DNA from: Flavobacterium phragmitis
GTDB lineage: Bacteria > Bacteroidota > Bacteroidia > Flavobacteriales > Flavobacteriaceae
Assembly: GCF_900112575.1 (NCBI RefSeq)
Contig: NZ_FOMH01000005.1
Span: 271,878 to 335,877, forward strand
DNA: 64,000 bases
Reading direction: 5' to 3'
Both the position numbers and the translations under genes were made by a program. Below are positions 25,837-35,038 of this stretch, in pieces. The notes below the pieces were generated by a model. That model was not told where the DNA came from, made no database searches, and was given only the letters and a program-made list of their open reading frames with translations. Numbering within the stretch: the stretch's first letter is position 1; each line of letters begins with the position of its first letter.

Positions 25837-26723
25837 GCTTTATCTATTTTAACCGACATCATATTGAGTGATCCCGCTAAAATGGCATCGTTAAAAATAG
25901 TCGCTTTTTCATCTTTTTCTCTAAGTGACAAAGTGTATAATAACGGCATATAATGTTCTGGAGTTGGCACCGCTAATTGAAACTCTTTTCCTTGTTTATC
26001 AAAGTTTACCAGAGATTGATGATCGTTTTCCAGAATCATTGTCTTCATTTTTTCATTCGCAATATGAGCCCATTCAAAAGCATAACCTGGCACCATCATT
26101 TTGTCCCAGGCCGCTAGTCTTAAATTATGAACGGAGTTACCGCTTCCGACAATTAAAACTCCTTTTCTTCTTAAAACAGCTAATTCTTTTCCTAGTTCAT
26201 AATGATAAGAAGCCGGTTTCGTATAATCAATACTCATTTGAATAATCGGAATATCAGCATTTGGATACAGGAATTTTACCACTGTCCAGCATCCGTGATC
26301 CAAACCCCAGTCATTGCTTAGCCCCACAGAAGTTGAGGTAATTATTTTTTGAGTTTCTAAAGCCAGTTCTGGACTTCCTGGAGCAGGATATTGTACATCA
26401 AAAAGTGCTTGCGGAAAACCTCCAAAATCATGAATGGTTTCTGGTTTTTCCATTGCAGTTACAAAAGTTCCTTTGGTTTCCCAATGTGCAGAGATACACA
26501 GAATTGCTTTTGGTTTTGGAAGTGTTTTAGCTATATTTTGGAAACCTTGTGTAAAACTATTATCCGCCAAAGCATTCATCGGATTTCCGTGTCCAAGAAA
26601 TAAAACAGGCATTCTTTCTGTTGCGGCGAAAGAATCTGAAACGGTTTTAAGAGAGCTCAACTTCATTGCAGCTGCTCCAATTGGTAGTATTGCCATAGTT
26701 TTTAGAAAATCTTTACGGTTCAT
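25833..26723 (-). CDS. DODA-type (LigB-superfamily) extradiol dioxygenase
   Basis: The 296-residue protein belongs to the class III extradiol/4,5-DOPA dioxygenase group. It shows 'PVLFLGHGNPMNAL', 'CISAHWETKG', 'WGLDHGCWTVVKFLYP' and 'GSGNSVHNL', which supply the His ligands of the non-haem metal. Such enzymes open catechol-type rings, though the true substrate of bacterial YgiD-like members is uncertain. An N-terminal stretch 'NRKDFLKTMAILPIGAAAM' looks like a variant Tat or membrane leader, unusual for this mostly cytosolic family. The ATG at 26723 is used, because the longer frame to 26852 adds an unrelated 43 residues. It lies between an AraC regulator and a hydrolase on the same strand. 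Confidence 0.88.
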   Translation of the reverse strand: MNRKDFLKTMAILPIGAAAMKLSSLKTVSDSFAATERMPVLFLGHGNPMNALADNSFTQGFQNIAKTLPKPKAILCISAHWETKGTFVTAMEKPETIHDFGGFPQALFDVQYPAPGSPELALETQKIITSTSVGLSNDWGLDHGCWTVVKFLYPNADIPIIQMSIDYTKPASYHYELGKELAVLRRKGVLIVGSGNSVHNLRLAAWDKMMVPGYAFEWAHIANEKMKTMILENDHQSLVNFDKQGKEFQLAVPTPEHYMPLLYTLSLREKDEKATIFNDAILAGSLNMMSVKIDKA

Positions 26724-26826
26724 TTTATATTGTAATTCGTTTTTAAGAAAAATCTTTTTTGTGATTACAAAGTTCAGATTAATAACAACGAATGTGGTAA
26801 CGATTTTCGGAAGAATGGTTGTGTTT

Positions 26827-27657
26827 TTAAGAAAGCAGTTTCTGCATTTCATCCCTAAATTCAGTAGGAGTCATGCCTGACTTACGTTTAAAGGCATGTG
26901 TAAAATAAGTTTTTTCGTTAAATCCGAGTTCGTAACCAATTTCAGCTATATTTTTATCCGTAGTCATTAAAAGGTTTTTGGCTTCGGTAAGTTTTCGGGT
27001 TTCTATGATTTCAGAAACACTCTGCTGTAAAATGTTTTGACAGATAAGGTTTAAGTTACGAGAAGTCATAAAAAGCTTTTCGGCATAGAAATTCACATCT
27101 TTGGATTCCTTGTAATGTTCTTCTAATAATCGAAGGAAGTTTTTAAAAGTGGAACTGTGAATTTTCTTGGATTCGTCATTATCCAAGTTCAATTTGCGTC
27201 TTTCTGATTCTATAATGGTAAACAAGGCGCTTAATAATTGTCGGATAACGGCAAGATCCGGTGCTTCTTGAATATACTCATCATAAATCATTTTACAGAG
27301 AATATCTAGTTTTTCAAAACATTGATTGCTTTGTAGACTAATGTTGGCTTTATCATGAAAAGAAGCATAAAGGCTGAAAGTCGTTTCGGCAATAAATTCA
27401 CTTTTAAATCTTAACACCCACATATCGCATTCGCCGTCTTTTATGAGCGGTTTGGCGCGATGAATTTTTCCCTGCGTGACAAAACTGATAAAAGGAGCAT
27501 CAATTAATTTGGAATTAAAATCTATAAAATGCTCTAGCTGTCCTTTGTTGCCAATAATAAGTTCTTCAAAATCATGAGAATGCGGTTCGTTTACAGATTG
27601 CATTATTTTTTCTGATTCTGATGCTGTGATTTTAAAGACTTTGAAAATTTCGGTCAT
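26827..27657 (-). CDS. AraC-family transcriptional regulator
   Basis: The 276-residue protein has an N-terminal cupin-like ligand domain ('NEPHSHDFEELIIGNKGQLE', 'ISFVTQGKIHR') and a C-terminal double helix-turn-helix: 'VNFYAEKLFMTSRNLNLICQ' and 'IAEIGYELGFNEKTYFTHAF', ending 'KSGMTPTEFRDE'. It is therefore a one-component sensor of a small molecule. It lies 103 bp upstream of the dioxygenase on the same strand, so it may control or be co-transcribed with the dioxygenase/hydrolase pair. Function beyond the family is not shown by the sequence. Confidence 0.93.
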   Translation of the reverse strand: MTEIFKVFKITASESEKIMQSVNEPHSHDFEELIIGNKGQLEHFIDFNSKLIDAPFISFVTQGKIHRAKPLIKDGECDMWVLRFKSEFIAETTFSLYASFHDKANISLQSNQCFEKLDILCKMIYDEYIQEAPDLAVIRQLLSALFTIIESERRKLNLDNDESKKIHSSTFKNFLRLLEEHYKESKDVNFYAEKLFMTSRNLNLICQNILQQSVSEIIETRKLTEAKNLLMTTDKNIAEIGYELGFNEKTYFTHAFKRKSGMTPTEFRDEMQKLLS

Positions 27658-27790
27658 TCGATAACTTTTAGTGGCAGACTATAAAAATAAGTATTTATAT
27701 GTAGTTGAAGCTCTAGTTTAGCATTCAAATCATAATTTAAGTAGAAAATGTATTCAAACCAGAACCTATAAATTATTACAAGAACTGGAC

Positions 27791-27806
27791 TATCAACAAG
27801 TTGATA
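27791..27806. promoter_or_regulatory. 16-bp palindrome in the AraC/thioredoxin-like divergent gap
   Basis: TATCAAC and GTTGATA flank an AA centre, 62 bp before the start at 27869 and 134 bp from the AraC start. It could be an operator or a short hairpin; no second copy was noticed in the window. Confidence 0.35.
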
Positions 27807-27868
27807 ATCATAATTAATTTTGAAGTGTAATTCCTAACGTCACAAAGATGTTTAAATAAAAAATAGTC

Positions 27869-28486
27869 ATGCCGAAATTTCATCTCAATATTAAAGAATT
27901 AATTCAAGGAGAATTTATAATACATAAAGTAAATGTTGCCTTTGTATTCCAAGTAAATTGTCCAGGTTGTTTTATTTACGGAATTCCTATTGTAAATGAA
28001 CTCTATAGTTCATTTAACAGTAAAGTTGGTTTTATTGGGGTTGCTACTGCTTTTGAAGATTTTGAATACAATAACAAAGCAAGCTTAAAACTGCTTTTGG
28101 AAAGTGGAACATTAGTTGGGGAAACTCAGAAATATTACCATGCAAACTACGGAATTTCTAACTACACAGAAACTTTAAATTTTCCAGTTGCCTTTGACAG
28201 TATTATTTCTTCTGAACAGTTTATAAATTCAGATAAAGTTGAATTAATCTGTCATGCTATTCCCAATTTTGAAAATTTTCCCGAAATTGAAAGAAAGTCG
28301 ATAATACAAAAAGTAAAATCCTATTATGCTACAATTCCTATAATAGCCGAAACATTTACCATCAATCAATTAAAAGGAACTCCATCCTTTATTATTTTCG
28401 ATGATAACTACAATATCTTGGCGAATTATTTTGGACATCAACATAAAGAAATCTTAAAAACTAAATTAGCTGATTTACTGGGCTAA
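27869..28486 (+). CDS. Thioredoxin-like protein with a CPGC motif
   Basis: The 205-residue protein has no signal peptide. 'VAFVFQVNCPGCFIYGIP' places a C31-P-G-C34 motif after a predicted beta strand, as in thioredoxin/TlpA-type oxidoreductases. The later cis-Pro region appears as 'LKGTPSFIIFDDNYNILANY'. A helical insertion of about 90 residues separates the halves, longer than in plain thioredoxin. A redox role in the cytoplasm is likely, with unknown partners. It reads alone, divergent from the AraC gene. Confidence 0.7.
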   Translation: MPKFHLNIKELIQGEFIIHKVNVAFVFQVNCPGCFIYGIPIVNELYSSFNSKVGFIGVATAFEDFEYNNKASLKLLLESGTLVGETQKYYHANYGISNYTETLNFPVAFDSIISSEQFINSDKVELICHAIPNFENFPEIERKSIIQKVKSYYATIPIIAETFTINQLKGTPSFIIFDDNYNILANYFGHQHKEILKTKLADLLG

Positions 28487-28766
28487 TTTTAGATCAAAGT
28501 GGTTTAAAATAAAAAATTGCAGCCGTAATGATTTGCAGAATTTGAACTTTAAGGCTTTATTTTAGGAAACTTGTTGTTTCTTTTACCATTAAAAAATGTG
28601 CGTTTACCTCATTTTATTGTTAGAGCTTTTGAATATACATATTATTGCATTGGTAACTTTTATCAAAGTACTGCATCTGAGTTTATAGTATTAAAACAAC
28701 AGTAATGATATTTGCTTTTAGTTGGATGCTTAATACGTAATTATAAAATTTATAAACCCCAATAAT

Positions 28767-30287
28767 ATGAAAACTAAAGTATATTTCTATTTCAGTCTAT
28801 TTTTAGGAGTTCTTACTATTTCTTGTTCAAAAGATAATGATACAGAGGACGACACGACCGTTACAACCGAAAATCCTATTACAATCAGCGCAACGACAAC
28901 AAAGGGAACGGCAGAAGGATCCTCAGAAACCGGCGCAAACGCAGATGATTTAATCGCGAATTCCACTTTTAGTTCTATCGTTAAAATTACCTTTAACGGT
29001 ACTAGTGCTGCGGTTGAGAATGCAGTAACAGGAGTAACTGTCGCTATTTCAGGAGCAGATGTTACGATTACTTCTACAGTTGCTGAAGTGGCTTATGAAG
29101 TAACAGGAACCACAACAAATGGTATGCTTAAAATTTATAGTGACAAAAAATATAAACTGACGCTGAATGGCGTATCCATTAAAAACAATGATGGGCCGGC
29201 GATTAATATTCAATCAGGGAAACGTGCTTTTATTGTATTAAGCGGCACAAATACTTTAGAAGACGGTGCAACTTATGCTACTTCTACAGAAGACCAAAAA
29301 GGAACTTTTTTCAGCGAAGGACAGCTTATTTTTTCAGGCAGTGGTACGCTTAATATTGTTGGTAATAATAAACATGGTATTGTTTCAGATGATTATGTAC
29401 GTGTGCAAAGTGGTACAATTAATATAACCAAAGCGGCTTCAGACGGTATTCATACCAATGAAGGTATTTATATTGATGGAGGTACTCTCAATATAACTGC
29501 TTCAAGTGATGGTATAGAAGCTGAAGAAGGACATATTATCATTAATGCTGGAACAATTACGATTACGGTTGCCGATGACGGAATAGTTGCTTCATACGAT
29601 ACCGACGATACCATTGATCCTTATGTCGTAATTAATGGAGGAACAATTACAATTACAACAACTGGTGAAGGTGGTGAAGGAATAGAAAGTAAAAGTAAAT
29701 TGACAATCAACGACGGAACGATTTATATTAAGGCTGTCGATGATGCAATAAATGCTGGTGATGCCATTTACATCAATGGAGGAAATATTGTTGCCTACAG
29801 TACCACAAATGATGGTATCGATTCTAACGGTACATTAACTGTTACTGGAGGAAGAGTCTTTGCTATTGGTGCTAAAAGTCCAGAAGAAGGTTTTGACTGT
29901 GATAACAATACATTCAAGATTACTGGAGGATTGTTGGTTGGTGTAGGAGGAGCAACCAGTTCGCCAACAGCTACTGTATCTAGCCAGGCTTCGGCTATTT
30001 TGGCTGGCGGAAATGCAGGAACTATTTATAGCGTTTTAGATAGTGACAACGCTGAGGTTATGACATTTAAATCGCCTGTCAGTTTTACAACATTACTGTT
30101 GTCTGGTAGTAAATTCAGTTCGGGTAAAACCTATAAATTGGTTACAACATCTAGTGTAAGCAGCTCTTCAGATTTTAACGGATTGTATTTATCAGGAACA
30201 TTTAGCAATTCCACAGTGTCATCAAGTTTTACGTTGACCTCTATGGTAACCAAAATAGGAGGAAGCACTGGGCCAGGTGGAAGATAA
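28767..30287 (+). CDS. Lipoprotein with DUF4353-type parallel beta-helix (carbohydrate-binding)
   Basis: The 506-residue lipoprotein has a signal with lipobox 'VLTISC' and acidic residues just after the Cys. The body is a repeat-rich parallel beta-helix with many short rungs such as 'INGGTITITT', 'INAGTITITVADDGIVAS' and 'GGTLNITASSDGIEAEEG', acidic turns suited to calcium. This matches the DUF4353 family, whose Clostridium thermocellum member Cthe_2159 binds cellulose and polygalacturonate. A surface polysaccharide-binding role fits the pectin genes elsewhere in the window, but it stands alone here. Long T/S-rich ends flank the helix. Confidence 0.78.
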   Translation: MKTKVYFYFSLFLGVLTISCSKDNDTEDDTTVTTENPITISATTTKGTAEGSSETGANADDLIANSTFSSIVKITFNGTSAAVENAVTGVTVAISGADVTITSTVAEVAYEVTGTTTNGMLKIYSDKKYKLTLNGVSIKNNDGPAINIQSGKRAFIVLSGTNTLEDGATYATSTEDQKGTFFSEGQLIFSGSGTLNIVGNNKHGIVSDDYVRVQSGTINITKAASDGIHTNEGIYIDGGTLNITASSDGIEAEEGHIIINAGTITITVADDGIVASYDTDDTIDPYVVINGGTITITTTGEGGEGIESKSKLTINDGTIYIKAVDDAINAGDAIYINGGNIVAYSTTNDGIDSNGTLTVTGGRVFAIGAKSPEEGFDCDNNTFKITGGLLVGVGGATSSPTATVSSQASAILAGGNAGTIYSVLDSDNAEVMTFKSPVSFTTLLLSGSKFSSGKTYKLVTTSSVSSSSDFNGLYLSGTFSNSTVSSSFTLTSMVTKIGGSTGPGGR

Positions 30288-30330
30288 TAGGTATTATATT
30301 TTAGTGAGTGTTTTTTATATTGATTAGAAC

Positions 30331-30362
30331 AAGTCCATTCCTGATTGGGATGGGCTTTTTTT
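30331..30362 (+). terminator. Terminator of the DUF4353 lipoprotein gene
   Basis: AAGTCCATTCC pairs with GGGATGGGCTT (11 bp, with two G-U pairs in RNA) around a TGATT loop, followed by a T run. Confidence 0.85.
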
Positions 30363-30560
30363 CATATAAAAATAGATTACATTTTCATAGTTGAGAAATA
30401 TTTTTTAGAAAAGCGATGTAGAATAAATTTATATATCAGTTATGGATATAGGTTTTGTTTGTGATATATTTGTGTGAATAGCCTTTCAGTGCCCCATTCA
30501 TAGGATAATAATAAGCTTTGCTTAAACGAGCTGAAAGTTCTATTTTTAAATCTTTAGAAA

Positions 30561-31628
30561 ATGAAAAAAATGATATTATTTATTGTTGTTGCTTTATTTG
30601 TTTTGGCTGGGATTTGGTATTTCAAAAAGAAAGATTCTGGGATTTATGAAAAAAAGCAAGAGCCACTTCCAGTAGTTTATCAAAAGTATCAGTCCATTTC
30701 TTCAGCTTATCAACATGCTACTTTCTCTGTAAAAGAAATATGCAGCACTGATATTTCACTTTCGGCATCTCCCAATCCAATCAAAGCATATCAATCTGTT
30801 AATGACAATGTAATTATTGGATGCCAGATAGGAAATGATGATGCGCATAAAGGAGACAAACAATATTATAAAATTGATAAAAACGGCTTGATTACAGATT
30901 CTCTTAATGTAAAATATGACGGATTTTGGACAGTTCTTATAGATGATTTTACGGTTTCTACCAAAAAAGAAGATGCTTATTACACAAGCTGGCCGTTTGA
31001 TGGAAGTACAACAAGACAGAAATTTGAACAGCATAACGCAGATTTCGTATTGACAAATGAAGAACTAAATAGCGCTCAGGAAAAAATCAGAAAAGAAAGT
31101 CAGTATTATTTTGTACGTTCTTATGTTGACGGGAATAATTATACGACAGCATTTTATTATTATCATGATAAAAAATGGAATGTTTTATGGCAGAAAACAG
31201 TAGGTTATCAATCAGAGAGAGATTCAGAAAGTGCCATTCGTTATCAGAAAGAGCTTTATTACAGCAATATTGGAGAATCGACATTAGAGAAAGAGGTGGA
31301 GTTGCAGTATTTTCATGAAGAAGATAAAATACAGTATTATCATGTTATTGGAGGCGGAGCGCCTGCAACACAAACTGTAGGCTGGCGCGGTACAGGTTTT
31401 TTTAAGACTATGATTGGAGAAAAGCCATTTCTTTTCAGCGTTCCAAAAATGGTAATTGAAAAAGAAAAACATGACGGTTACGAAACACGAATTTATACCG
31501 TCAGCGAACCCAAAGCAGCAGTTGCTCCTATATGTTCGAAGTTTTACAGATCACCGTTTGGATTTGCATTGTACGCTCCCGATGCAAAAAAAATGTATTT
31601 GATCAATAGTCTGGCTCAAAAACAATAA
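30561..31628 (+). CDS. Unknown membrane-anchored protein
   Basis: I do not recognise this 355-residue protein. It has one N-terminal hydrophobic helix (about 3-20, 'ILFIVVALFVLAGIWYF') followed by Lys residues, so it is probably anchored with a large soluble domain outside the cytoplasm. The rest is rich in Tyr, Ser and Lys with no catalytic motif that I can name. The next gene, also unknown and membrane-bound, starts 84 bp later in the same direction and may belong to the same transcript. Confidence 0.65.
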   Translation: MKKMILFIVVALFVLAGIWYFKKKDSGIYEKKQEPLPVVYQKYQSISSAYQHATFSVKEICSTDISLSASPNPIKAYQSVNDNVIIGCQIGNDDAHKGDKQYYKIDKNGLITDSLNVKYDGFWTVLIDDFTVSTKKEDAYYTSWPFDGSTTRQKFEQHNADFVLTNEELNSAQEKIRKESQYYFVRSYVDGNNYTTAFYYYHDKKWNVLWQKTVGYQSERDSESAIRYQKELYYSNIGESTLEKEVELQYFHEEDKIQYYHVIGGGAPATQTVGWRGTGFFKTMIGEKPFLFSVPKMVIEKEKHDGYETRIYTVSEPKAAVAPICSKFYRSPFGFALYAPDAKKMYLINSLAQKQ

Positions 31629-31712
31629 GATAAAATTCGGATGTAATAGGAAAACTTCGTACGGTGATTTGCCGTAGTGCCAAGTTGAAATTTTAGAAAG
31701 AATATTTTAATA

Positions 31713-32435
31713 ATGATTTATAATAAAGAAAATTTCCCTAAAGTAACTTCTCAGCGTAATGTACCAGTTACCCTATTAGTTTATGTGCTGTTCGGACTTT
31801 TGTGTTTTGCAATGCTGCTTTTATTTGCAGTACTTCCTTTAAGCATTCAGTTGGAGCATAATAGTCGTTTATCGAATGGCGAAATGATTTTCGACCTGAT
31901 CTATTTTCCGTTACTGCTTTGGGGAGTTTGGGCTCTTTACAGGAATTACCAACGTCAGAAACTAAAAAAGATAATTTCTATTTCGGTAGATCACAATGGA
32001 ATCCATCATCATCAATACAATGGTGCTGTTGAAAGTATTTTATATAAGGAACTGGAGCGCAGTACAGAAACCTACGTAAGCGACATCGATCGAAAGATTG
32101 GAACAAAATATTCTCCAGGTTATATTTTTGGTTTTAAAGAAGGTAAACAGATTCCCATTCATTTTTCTAAGCCGGCTGATGGGATGACTTACATTCCTAA
32201 AAACAAGTATCAGCTTATTGGTCATTTTTTACATGGCGTTTCTTTGTTTTCTCCCAATTTAAAAGTTTCTCAAACTGTTTACACAGATTATTTTATAAAT
32301 CCTAAAACTTTTGAATTCGATCAAAAAGCCCAAAGGATTACCTATTTTATTATTTTCATAGTACTTATCCTGATCTTGATTGGAATCGACTTATTTATAA
32401 AATATACAAAAGGCTTTTCGATATTGTTTAATTAG
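31713..32435 (+). CDS. Unknown membrane protein with three predicted helices
   Basis: This 240-residue protein is not recognised. Two helices near the N-terminus (about 18-45 and 60-80) and one near the C-terminus ('ITYFIIFIVLILILIGIDLF') enclose a soluble middle part that looks like a small beta-rich domain ('IISISVDHNGIHHHQYNGAV'). The topology resembles PH-like or stress membrane proteins, but I cannot assign it. It follows another membrane-anchored unknown protein. Confidence 0.65.
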   Translation: MIYNKENFPKVTSQRNVPVTLLVYVLFGLLCFAMLLLFAVLPLSIQLEHNSRLSNGEMIFDLIYFPLLLWGVWALYRNYQRQKLKKIISISVDHNGIHHHQYNGAVESILYKELERSTETYVSDIDRKIGTKYSPGYIFGFKEGKQIPIHFSKPADGMTYIPKNKYQLIGHFLHGVSLFSPNLKVSQTVYTDYFINPKTFEFDQKAQRITYFIIFIVLILILIGIDLFIKYTKGFSILFN

Positions 32436-32748
32436 AAAAAATAGAAAGGAAATGAGGAGATAATTATTTGAGCTTTTAAAGCATTTCTGATTTACAAATT
32501 AAAATAATCTATGCGTAATTAATTGGTTGTCATTGGAATTATAGCTTTCTATGATTTTGATTTATTAAACTGTAGTTAATCTTTGCGGTAAATAATGCTG
32601 CAAATTTCTTAGGTCATATTGCATTATGTTAGCAATAGATTATTTTTTGGTTAATTGCTTGTTTATGTGATAGAATAAAGGAAAATTAATGACTTAAATT
32701 TACGAAGTTAGTGTTGTTGATTCAGATTTAACCATCAAAACTTAAAAC
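32436..32748. other. Intergenic gap before polyphosphate kinase
   Basis: This AT-rich stretch shows no supportable ORF, hairpin or repeat. I could not place a confident TTTG-N19-TAnnTTTG promoter for ppk1 in it. Confidence 0.4.
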
Positions 32749-34770
32749 GTGCATAACCATCTTATTCCTTCAGAAATCTCTTGGCTTTCTTTCAACAACT
32801 GTATTTTGGATGAAGCCGAAGACTTAAATAATGCAGTATATGACCGAATCAAATTTTTGGCTATTCATTCTTCTAACCTAGATGAATTTTTCAGAGTCAA
32901 AATCAATAAACTGCAGAAAAAGAAGACCAGAAAAAACAGTGATCTTTTAGAAGATGTTTTAAAAGAAGTAAACCGACAGCAAAATAGATTTGGAAAAATA
33001 TGGAGTTATTCCATCCTAACTGAATTGGCTTTAAACGATATTATCTATTATGAATATCAGGAATTATTGCCTGTGCATTTAATGGAGATTGAATATTATT
33101 TTAAAAGCATTATTCTTTCATATATACAAGTGGTTTATGTTACAATAAATCAGCCCAAAACTTATTTTTTAAACAACAGAAGTTTATATTTTTTGGTAAA
33201 ATTAAAAGACAGTAAAGGCAATTATAATTTTGCTTATTTAAATATTCCTTCAGATAAACTCGAACGTTTTAAGCAGTTGCAAAGCGTAGAGAACAGACAA
33301 TATATTATTTCAATTGATACCATAATTAGAAATTGTTTATCATTGATATTTCCAGCTGATAAAATCATTTCCTGTAATGCGATCAAATTAAACCGAGATG
33401 AAAATTATCTGATTGAAGACGAAACTTCAGGGGATTTAATAGCAAAAATTGAAGCAAAAGTCGAAGAACGCAAACGAGGTTCTGCTACAAGATTTTTATA
33501 CGACTCCAATATGGATGCAGATTCCTTTTCAATCTGTAAAAGAGCTTTCAAACTTTACAAAAGTGAAATGATAAAAGGCGGAAGTCATCATAATTTTTTC
33601 GATTTGTTCAAATTCCCAAATCCTGTAAAACCAAAGCTTCAGGGGAAATTTTATCCAAATCTTCCGCATCTGCCTTTTGAAAATAAAACATCGATTTTTG
33701 ATGTCATAAAAAAGCAAAACCAGTTGCTTTATTTTCCGTATCAATCGTATTATTATGTGCTTCAGTTTTTTAATCAAGCGGCAATTAATAAAAATGTTAC
33801 CGAGATTAAAATTACGCTATATCGAATTTCTTCTCAATCCTTAATAGCAAATGCTTTAATCAGTGCGGCTAAGAATGGAAAAAAAGTAACCGTTTTTGTT
33901 GAGGTAAAAGCGCGTTTTGATGAGCATAATAATTTGTTCTGGTCTAAAGAAATGAAAAATGCCGGCATTAAAATTATTCAAAGTCTTCCAAATTTAAAAG
34001 TGCACGCCAAAGCAGCCATGATTACGATGAAAGATAAATTCGGGAATAAAAAGAATTATGCCTATTTGTCAACAGGAAATTTTAATGAAAGCACAGCGAA
34101 TATCTATTCAGATTTTGGTTTTTTTACAGCAGAAACCGCCTATACTAATGATTTGAAAAAGATTTTTACTTTTTTAAAAACCAAGAAAAAAAATGCCGAA
34201 CCAAAACATATTTTAGCCGCAGGTTTTAATATGAAAGAAAAATTACTGGAATTAATCGATACCGAAATAAAAAATAAAAAAGCAGGAAAGCCGGCATCGG
34301 TATTCTTAAAAGTAAACGGATTGGATGAAAAGGATATTATTGATAAACTGATTGAAGCAGATAAGGTAGGCGTTGACGTTACATTAATTGTCCGCGGTAT
34401 ATGTACACTTTTGCCAGGAATTAGAAAAGTGTCAGAGCATATAAAAATCTACCGTATAGTAGATATGTTTTTAGAGCATTCCAGAATCTATAAATTCGCT
34501 AATAACGGACAGGAAAAAATCTATTTATCTTCTGCTGATATGTTAAGTCGAAACTTAAACAGAAGAATAGAAGTGGCTTTTCCATTATATGATGAAAAAC
34601 ATATTAAGGAAATCAATAAGCTAATTCAGTTTCAGTTGGAAGATAATACCAAAAGAAGAACAATAAATAGTGAGGGATTAAATGAATTGGAAAGAGAAGA
34701 TCATATAATTCCAAGACGGGCACAGATTGAAACTTACAATTGGATTGCCGATGCTAATAAAATATCTTAA
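32749..34770 (+). CDS. ppk1: Polyphosphate kinase 1
   Basis: The 673-residue enzyme reversibly transfers the gamma phosphate of ATP to build polyphosphate. The N-terminal helical domain opens with 'ISWLSFNNCILDEAEDLNNA' and includes 'SSNLDEFFRVKINKLQ'. The catalytic half carries two phospholipase-D-like sites: H419 in 'NLKVHAKAAM' with 'YLSTGNFNESTANIYSDFGF', and H577 in 'MFLEHSRIYKF'. Their 158-residue spacing matches the H435/H592 pair of E. coli PPK. The start codon is GTG, supported because the conserved N-terminus begins right after it. Length is close to the family norm of about 690. A terminator follows. Confidence 0.96.
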   Translation: MHNHLIPSEISWLSFNNCILDEAEDLNNAVYDRIKFLAIHSSNLDEFFRVKINKLQKKKTRKNSDLLEDVLKEVNRQQNRFGKIWSYSILTELALNDIIYYEYQELLPVHLMEIEYYFKSIILSYIQVVYVTINQPKTYFLNNRSLYFLVKLKDSKGNYNFAYLNIPSDKLERFKQLQSVENRQYIISIDTIIRNCLSLIFPADKIISCNAIKLNRDENYLIEDETSGDLIAKIEAKVEERKRGSATRFLYDSNMDADSFSICKRAFKLYKSEMIKGGSHHNFFDLFKFPNPVKPKLQGKFYPNLPHLPFENKTSIFDVIKKQNQLLYFPYQSYYYVLQFFNQAAINKNVTEIKITLYRISSQSLIANALISAAKNGKKVTVFVEVKARFDEHNNLFWSKEMKNAGIKIIQSLPNLKVHAKAAMITMKDKFGNKKNYAYLSTGNFNESTANIYSDFGFFTAETAYTNDLKKIFTFLKTKKKNAEPKHILAAGFNMKEKLLELIDTEIKNKKAGKPASVFLKVNGLDEKDIIDKLIEADKVGVDVTLIVRGICTLLPGIRKVSEHIKIYRIVDMFLEHSRIYKFANNGQEKIYLSSADMLSRNLNRRIEVAFPLYDEKHIKEINKLIQFQLEDNTKRRTINSEGLNELEREDHIIPRRAQIETYNWIADANKIS

Positions 34771-34782
34771 ATTAATCTAGAA

Positions 34783-34812
34783 AAGTCTGAGCTTTATGTT
34801 CAGACTTTTTTT
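34783..34812 (+). terminator. Terminator of ppk1
   Basis: AAGTCTGA (34783-34790) pairs with TCAGACTT (34800-34807), followed by a T run, 12 bp after the ppk1 stop codon. Confidence 0.88.
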
Positions 34813-35038
34813 ATGAATTTTAGTTAGAGAAGCCGTCTATTTCGGATTGTACTAGCAGATGATAAATTGATAAAAAACTCAAGTATTCTTTAAAAGTTTT
34901 CTGTAATAAATATTAGAACTGTAATCTTTTTAAAAAGTCGTTTCCTAATCTGTCATAGTTTTTGTGCCATAAACAGAGGTAACTCCAATTCAACCAGTCA
35001 TATTTTTTTCGGGATTTTATCTTTTGATAACTGCAAAC

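Noticed and set aside
26434..26880. 148-codon open frame antisense to the dioxygenase gene
   Set aside because: It overlaps the dioxygenase and the end of the AraC gene on the other strand, with no start signal or recognisable domain.
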